Source: Oxytricha trifallax
Lineage: Eukaryota > Ciliophora > Spirotrichea > Sporadotrichida > Oxytrichidae
Reading direction: 5' to 3'
DNA length: 64,000 nucleotides
Assembly (NCBI GenBank): GCA_000711775.1
Contig: ARYC01000093.1
Location: 57,522 to 121,521, forward strand
Each line of letters opens with the position of its first letter. The stretch's first letter is position 1. The notes under the pieces were generated by a model, which saw only the letters and a program-made list of their open reading frames with translations, was not told where the DNA came from and did no database searches. A program made the position numbers and the translations under genes. Shown here piece after piece: positions 58,601 to 64,000 of the stretch.

Positions 58601-61600
58601 GTAAAGAGAAATGGAGAAAGTTTGCAAAAACTGTAACAAATTTCAGAGACAGATTTCCATTTTAACCAATTAAATTCCATTAAACTAGTACCAAATTTGT
58701 ATTAATTTAATTAGTACCGGTACTTAATTTGTTTAATTTTAATTGGAACCAATTTAATAGTACTAAAACTTAATTAGTACCTACTTTTAAACAATGAGGT
58801 TTTAATGGAAAAGTTCCAAAATAGTTCAAAACTTAATTGGTACCAGTACCAATTTGAATTTTGTAAGTTGGAACCCAAGCATTAAAAAAAATGGAGTTCC
58901 TAAATTAAAAGAATATGCTTTCATAAAATTAGCTATTCCAATTAAATAAGCAAAGCAAACAATAAATGAACTATCATTAACAATTTCGTAATGAAATAAT
59001 TTCTACATAGCATTTATGTAGAAGTAGTGATGATAAAAAATAAAATATCAAAGATCTCAACCATGAATAATAAATTACATTGAATCTAACAACAAAAATG
59101 AAACAAATCAAAAAGAAACCCTAATCCCCAACATTACCCTCACCAATCAAAACACACATAAAACTCATTAAGGGGTTTTGGGGTTTTGACTGTTTAAGGC
59201 CAATTTGTGCAAAAATGTGCCTCTGCAAATTAGTAAAACCTAAATAAATAGGCCTCGTAGTAGAATCAATACATGAATAGAATAACTTCTGGGAGAGTTA
59301 TAAATCAGTAAACTCTCACCTATCACAATTAAATGAAAACTAACCCCAAAGAACCTGGAATTACAACAAATTAAGTTGATGGAAATAAAAGTTCAGCTTA
59401 ACAATAGAAAGATGTGTTCTAAAATCAGCTCAAGATAAACATAACTTAAAATAGCATGAAAGACTTGCTGAGTCAAGATAATAAAGATTAGTCTTCCTCT
59501 CTTAAAATGGGTTCTGGATAAGTTAACATTAGAAACATCAAAGTAAACTAGTTATAATTGCAGTAGTAGAAGCAAGCCAATGATTAAGAAAATAATGCTG
59601 TTTAATAACTTCAGATAAGTACAAATAAAGCTTAAATTACACATTAACAAAAAATGCATCAGATATTGATGAATTAGCAAACTAAAAACTTGCAAATGCA
59701 AGCTTAAGGCTAAATTTTACCAAAGACTGGCATTAGTAGGAACGCTTTTAATGTAGCTACTACTTTGGATGGGAGTGGTGGATCTCAAAGCAGCAAGAGA
59801 CAAAGTGCAGGAGCTTTTAATTTAATATTGTATTATTTTTATATGAGCAGACTTGATATAAAGAAATCTAATTGTATAAAGTAATGGCGTAGTATCAAAT
59901 GAAAGTTTCAGAGGATCAGAGATCAATAATAAAACATCAAAAGATTAATTTTCAAGAAAGAATTCAACTTTAAGTAATGGATCTTATTCTATATTACTGA
60001 TAAACGAATAGTCTTTAAATTATTCAAAAAAATAATGAATTAAAGATTCTATTGAAATTGGTATTTATTGATTTGAGTAGGTTAATTTCATAGTCTTTTA
60101 AAGGAATTAGCTTATTTAAAATTATAAATTTATTTACGATAGTTTTATTTTTAATTACAATATGGGTACGATGCATGATTATTTTTATGTAGACCTGCTT
60201 TAATTAATTTAACTTTATATTTAGTGATAATTTCATTTATATTTATTTTTTAGCAGTATTTATTGTTTGATCTATATAGACTCAAATGTAAACAAATTAA
60301 AAGGAGCTTATCTAAACCAATGCAAAATCTGAGGCTGCTTACACAGCTAAGAATCCTTAAAAAGACATTTTATCAAGACTCCAAAATACTTCACATATAA
60401 CTCATACTTCAAACATGCCAGAATCTGCTCAAAGAAAGGAAAGTAGATTGAAGTAATCTGACAGACAAACGATATTCTCAGAAACTCAAACTTACACTTA
60501 AAAGGCAAGCTAGTTTAGTGATGACAAGCAGCATAGTGGTAAAAAGTTGAACTTCTATAATTAAATGAGTCCGGCATCTGAGGTATTAAGCTAGTTTAAA
60601 GACAGCTAAATGATATCTGCTTTCAAAAACCAGGATGACGATGAGGCTTGCTGCATGGAAGATGAATCAATTGTTATTATTTAAGAGGATTAGTTAAGAA
60701 TGCCCTTAAGGTCTAGTAAGTAATCATAAAACACTCAAAGCAGCTAGAAGTTCATATTTGATGATGAGATCATGCTTAGTTAGTAAAAGCATCAGGAATA
60801 AATTGAGCAGTAGTAACCTTACAAAATTAGTAAAGAAGATCTGATTCTTCAAAGCATGGAGTCAGATAGAAGTATCTTCAAAAAGAAACATGAAACTTCA
60901 GTAATTGAGCAAGAATCATTGGTCACCTAAATAAAAACTCAACTCATGAAAATCCAATTTTAGCAAGCTTTCCAAGGTGGGGATGGTTCAAAAACAAAAA
61001 GATAGAGAAACATTTAAAATAAAGACTGTCAAACAATGAGAGATTGCGAAGATAACAAGTTTAAAGTTGACTTAGATAATTCACATAAGCAAAGTATGTA
61101 AGGTAGTGGAACATTTTATTTTGAACCATAGTTTGATGATCTATCTTTTGAGATTGACACTTGTAATCAAATTAGAGTTCCCAAAAATATGCCAAATCCA
61201 ATAGATTAAGCAAAAATAATGTCATTACCGTATGACTTAGAAATTTATTAAGAACATATTGACCCAGCTACAGGCAAAGTTAAGTTTACTGTTGATTAAA
61301 ATACAGTCAAAATTCTAAACTAGAATGTAAGAAAAGCAAATATTATGAAGCCAGAAAATTAAATCATTAGCACATCTGTTCAACAATTCCCAGATCCCTT
61401 GAACGGAAAATTAAAATAGGATTTCAATAGCAGACAAGAAGAAAAGTAAGAGGAGCAAATAATTCAGAAAGAACTAGAAACTACAATGAATGCCGCTTTA
61501 GTTAATTTGTTATGTTATAAATCCATTCATGTTATTATCAAGCTATTAGATATGTAATTCATCATTATTGGCATAATTTTCCTACCAATCTATTAAAATG

Positions 61601-61999
61601 ATTTACTGATTCTTTCTAAATACCGCTTAAAATCCAACAAGCAATGATTATAGTCTTTCATTTTAGCATTCCTTATGCAGCAGTAACAACTATTCTCTGA
61701 ACACCTTCTTAAGTGAAGATGTTTCCTTGAATAGCAACTTGATCCAGCAAGTAATGAATAACCAATCTAACAACAACATAGCAGCTGGTATTTTGATTTA
61801 TGCAGCAAATAAATTAAATGTGCGTGAAGGTGACCCACTCTTTTTGCTACCCAGGTTAAACGATAAAATGAGTTTGTAACTCAAGCTTGCTCTACTTAAG
61901 AGAGAGCCAGAGTGGCAGCTAGGTAATGAACTTTCAGTATTTGGAAGTGGCTAGAAAAGAAACGACAACGATCCCTAACTAGAGACTTTCATGTTTTGA
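55690..61999 (+). CDS. Large Q/N/S-rich protein, interrupted by a TBE-like element
   Basis: Plus-strand blocks: 55690-55913 (INSTSQRVNAQQQPHIQIS, then after a 34-nt intron at 55822-55855 KLRVVSPVPRNREELKNKYY), 55935-56345 (Q tracts), 56753-57980, then after the element 59192-59828, 59885-60005, 60285-61498 and 61629-61999. The frame across the element is ..QMKMQETVQGQFVQK with one ACT kept. The last IES is precise (CCGCTT pointer, 61493/61623). The protein is low-complexity Q/N/S with short ordered motifs (SLPYDLEIYQEHIDPATGKV; near the end IAAGILIYAANKLNVREGDP, LFLLPRLNDKMSLQLKLALL, KREPEWQLGNELSVFGSG). Stop TGA 61997-61999. The start is unclear, because another open frame begins at an ATG near 55663. 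No family recognised. Its 3' portion is repeated in mirror image after 62242. Confidence 0.65.
55822..55855 (+). other. 34-nt GT-AG intron
   Basis: Donor GTAAGA, acceptor TATAG. Splicing joins PQGRGINKST to KLRVVSPVPRNREE in frame. Confidence 0.7.
57981..59188. mobile_element. Short TBE-like element, complete, 1208 bp
   Basis: Ends are inverted repeats of about 73 bp: CAAAACCCTAAAACCCC at left, GGGGTTTTGGGGTTTTG at right. ACT is duplicated at 57978-57980 and 59189-59191. The terminal repeat is related to, but clearly distinct from, that of the 4.1-kb TBE (it continues TTAATGAGTTTTATATG and ends in ATTAGGGTTT). No transposase or other ORF is present. The interior has AT-rich DNA on the left and the GTAC-rich block on the right. 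It is probably an internally deleted, non-autonomous derivative mobilised by a TBE transposase. A second copy occupies 1-755. Confidence 0.85.
58566..58872. repeat. GTAC-rich conserved block, copy 3 (inside short element)
   Basis: Aligns with 126-438 and 10933-11246, with the same AGTACC/GGTACC order. It is the only recognisable part of TBE internal sequence kept in the short element. Confidence 0.75.
61493..61622. other. 130-bp IES with CCGCTT pointer
   Basis: CCGCTT at 61493-61498 and 61623-61628. Excision joins ETTMNAA to QNPTSNDYSLSFQ in frame. The mirrored copy lies in the right arm of the palindrome (62857-62992), so the duplication, if real, copied unprocessed germline DNA. Confidence 0.7.
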
Positions 62000-62037
62000 T
62001 TTAAGCGAAATTTTCAATAAATCTCAGAGATTATTAT

Positions 62038-62447
62038 TGTAGGAATACATTAGAAATTGGAAAATTAATTTAAATAAAATTAATAATAAATCAAAATCGT
62101 GGCAGTTAAAGTTGGCCAATTTAAACGATCTTGGGCTCATTCGATAGAGAATTCAAAATTAGCTGACTTTACTATTGGCGGTACTATTTTATCGCATCAC
62201 TGAAGCGAGATAACTCGATTTTAATCAAAGCATATAATTTAATAAATTAGACACTTCAATTAAAATCGAGTTATCTCGCTTCAGTGATGCGATAAAATAG
62301 TACAGCCAATAATAAAGTCCAGCTAATATTGAATTCTCTATCGAATGAGCCCAAGATCGTTTAAATTGGCCAACTTTAACTGCCACGATTTTGATTTATT
62401 ATTAATTTTATTTAAATTAATTTTCCAATTTCTAATGTATTCCTACA
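62038..62447. mobile_element. Fold-back element at the palindrome centre, 410 bp
   Basis: It begins TGTAGGAATACATT and ends with the complement AATGTATTCCTACA, the same 14-bp terminus as the element at 24267-24655. The two halves pair along nearly their whole length, with a spacer near 62226-62258. No coding frame. It separates the end of the plus-strand gene from its mirror copy. Confidence 0.6.
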
Positions 62448-62485
62448 ATAATAATCTCTGAGATTTATTGAAAATTTCGCTTAAA

Positions 62486-64000
62486 TCAAAACATGAAAGT
62501 CTCTAGTTAGGGATCGTTGTCGTTTCTTTTCTAGCCACTTCCAAATACTGAAAGTTCATTACCTAGCTGCCACTCTGGCTCTCTCTTAAGTAGAGCAAGC
62601 TTGAGTTACAAACTCATTTTATCGTTTAACCTGGGTAGCAAAAAGAGTGGGTCACCTTCACGCACATTTAATTTATTTGCTGCATAAATCAAAATACCAG
62701 CTGCTATGTTGTTGTTAGATTGGTTATTCATTACTTGCTGGATCAAGTTGCTATTCAAGGAAACATCTTCACTTAAGAAGGTGTTCAGAGAATAGTTGTT
62801 ACTGCTGCATAAGGAATGCTAAAATGAAAGACTATAATCATTGCTTGTTGGATTTTAAGCGGTATTTAGAAAGAATCAGTAAATCATTTTAATAGATTGG
62901 TAGGAAAATTATGCCAATAATGATGAATTACATATCTAATAGCTTGATAATAACATGAATGGATTTATAACATAACAAATTAACTAAAGCGGCATTCATT
63001 GTAGTTTCTAGTTCTTTCTGAATTATTTGCTCCTCTTACTTTTCTTCTTGTCTGCTATTGAAATCCTATTTTAATTTTCCGTTCAAGGGATCTGGGAATT
63101 GTTGAACAGATGTGCTAATGATTTAATTTTCTGGCTTCATAATATTTGCTTTTCTTACATTCTAGTTTAGAATTTTGACTGTATTTTAATCAACAGTAAA
63201 CTTAACTTTGCCTGTAGCTGGGTCAATATGTTCTTAATAAATTTCTAAGTCATACGGTAATGACATTATTTTTGCTTAATCTATTGGATTTGGCATATTT
63301 TTGGGAACTCTAATTTGATTACAAGTGTCAATCTCAAAAGATAGATCATCAAACTATGGTTCAAAATAAAATGTTCCACTACCTTACATACTTTGCTTAT
63401 GTGAATTATCTAAGTCAACTTTAAACTTGTTATCTTCGCAATCTCTCATTGTTTGACAGTCTTTATTTTAAATGTTTCTCTATCTTTTTGTTTTTGAACC
63501 ATCCCCACCTTGGAAAGCTTGCTAAAATTGGATTTTCATGAGTTGAGTTTTTATTTAGGTGACCAATGATTCTTGCTCAATTACTGAAGTTTCATGTTTC
63601 TTTTTGAAGATACTTCTATCTGACTCCATGCTTTGAAGAATCAGATCTTCTTTACTAATTTTGTAAGGTTACTACTGCTCAATTTATTCCTGATGCTTTT
63701 ACTAACTAAGCATGATCTCATCATCAAATATGAACTTCTAGCTGCTTTGAGTGTTTTATGATTACTTACTAGACCTTAAGGGCATTCTTAACTAATCCTC
63801 TTAAATAATAACAATTGATTCATCTTCCATGCAGCAAGCCTCATCGTCATCCTGGTTTTTGAAAGCAGATATCATTTAGCTGTCTTTAAACTAGCTTAAT
63901 ACCTCAGATGCCGGACTCATTTAATTATAGAAGTTCAACTTTTTACCACTATGCTGCTTGTCATCACTAAACTAGCTTGCCTTTTAAGTGTAAGTTTGAG
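62486..64000 (-). CDS. Mirror copy of the 3' part of the 55690 gene (partial)
   Basis: The minus-strand reading starts at the window edge and ends at TGA 62488-62486. It reproduces residues from TYTQKASQFSDDKQHSG through IAAGILIYAANKLNVREGDP to the same stop as the plus-strand copy, including the CCGCTT-bounded IES. No difference was found in the parts compared, so both copies have equal coding potential. Whether this continues into a full second gene cannot be told, because the window ends. If the palindrome is an artefact this gene does not exist. Confidence 0.5.

Larger units (their letters stand above)
60485..64000. repeat. Large inverted repeat (palindrome), arms of at least 1.75 kb
   Basis: Position x on the left matches the complement of 124485 minus x on the right. 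I checked this at many points (for example the CCGCTT pointer, the gene stop, and the window end at 64000 against 60485). Outside the central ~180 bp the compared parts are identical. Near the centre there are several substitutions and one indel, and a spacer of about 33 nt. The left arm holds the 3' part of the gene at 55690-61999, including its IES; the right arm is the same sequence reversed. The right arm continues past the window. It may be a true germline duplication or an assembly/read artefact. Confidence 0.85.

Noticed and set aside
1..64000. CRISPR arrays, bacterial operons, ribosome binding sites, tRNA or rRNA genes
   Set aside because: The sequence is ciliate-like with a reassigned code. 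I saw no regularly spaced repeats with unique spacers, no tRNA-like clover motif, and no rRNA core sequence. A dedicated tRNA/rRNA search was not possible.

Overview
The window looks like germline (micronuclear) DNA of a stichotrich ciliate, most like Oxytricha/Sterkiella. Four things point there: very high A+T; open frames that are continuous only if TAA and TAG encode Gln and TGA is the only stop; genes cut into short coding blocks by AT-rich internal eliminated sequences (IESs) bounded by short direct repeats (pointers); and transposons whose ends are C4A4/G4T4 telomere-like repeats, the telomere-bearing elements (TBEs). Coding blocks are called macronuclear-destined segments (MDSs) below. 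Species identity is an inference.

Layout. 1-1012: a short TBE-like element nested inside a decayed TBE end. 1.6-5.7 kb: small MDSs, including a MORN fragment and a multi-MDS unknown gene on the minus strand. 6.2-15.5 kb: two unknown plus-strand genes, the second split inside its coding sequence by a nearly intact 4.1-kb TBE (8897-13011) carrying a 42-kDa-type DDE transposase, a 22-kDa-type ORF and a 57-kDa-type zinc-finger/kinase ORF. 16.4-18.2, 34.1-35.6 and 35.9-37.7 kb: three paralogous RING-IBR-RING membrane proteins (candidate E3 ubiquitin ligases). Between them lie a Q/N-rich multi-MDS gene (20.2-23.4 kb), a small inverted-repeat element (24.3 kb), an unknown gene split by a second, decayed TBE (26427-30246), and long AT-rich DNA. 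38.0-42.6 kb: three unknown genes. 42.8-45.2 kb: a RING plus RGG-box protein. 45.4-53.5 kb: one very large, or two adjacent, coiled-coil/Q-rich genes with tiny introns. 53.7-54.5 kb, minus strand: a C2-domain (copine-like) protein. 55.7-62.0 kb: a large Q/N/S-rich gene split by a 1.2-kb TBE-like element (57981-59188). 60485-64000: a long inverted repeat centred on a 410-bp fold-back element, which copies the 3' part of that gene onto the minus strand.

How the parts relate. Each of the three TBE-type insertions with both ends in view is flanked by a 3-bp ANT duplication (AAT, ACT, ACT). In each case removing the element plus one copy of the triplet restores the host reading frame across the junction. 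The host genes therefore depend on exact removal of the elements during macronuclear development. In several genes I could place the pointer repeat by requiring the reading frame to continue (for example GTATA, AATTTAT, GGAGATA, CCGCTT, AAAACTGCT, TTTA); these are inferences from sequence alone. GT-AG introns of about 30-56 nt are also present, two of them at the same position in RBR paralogs.
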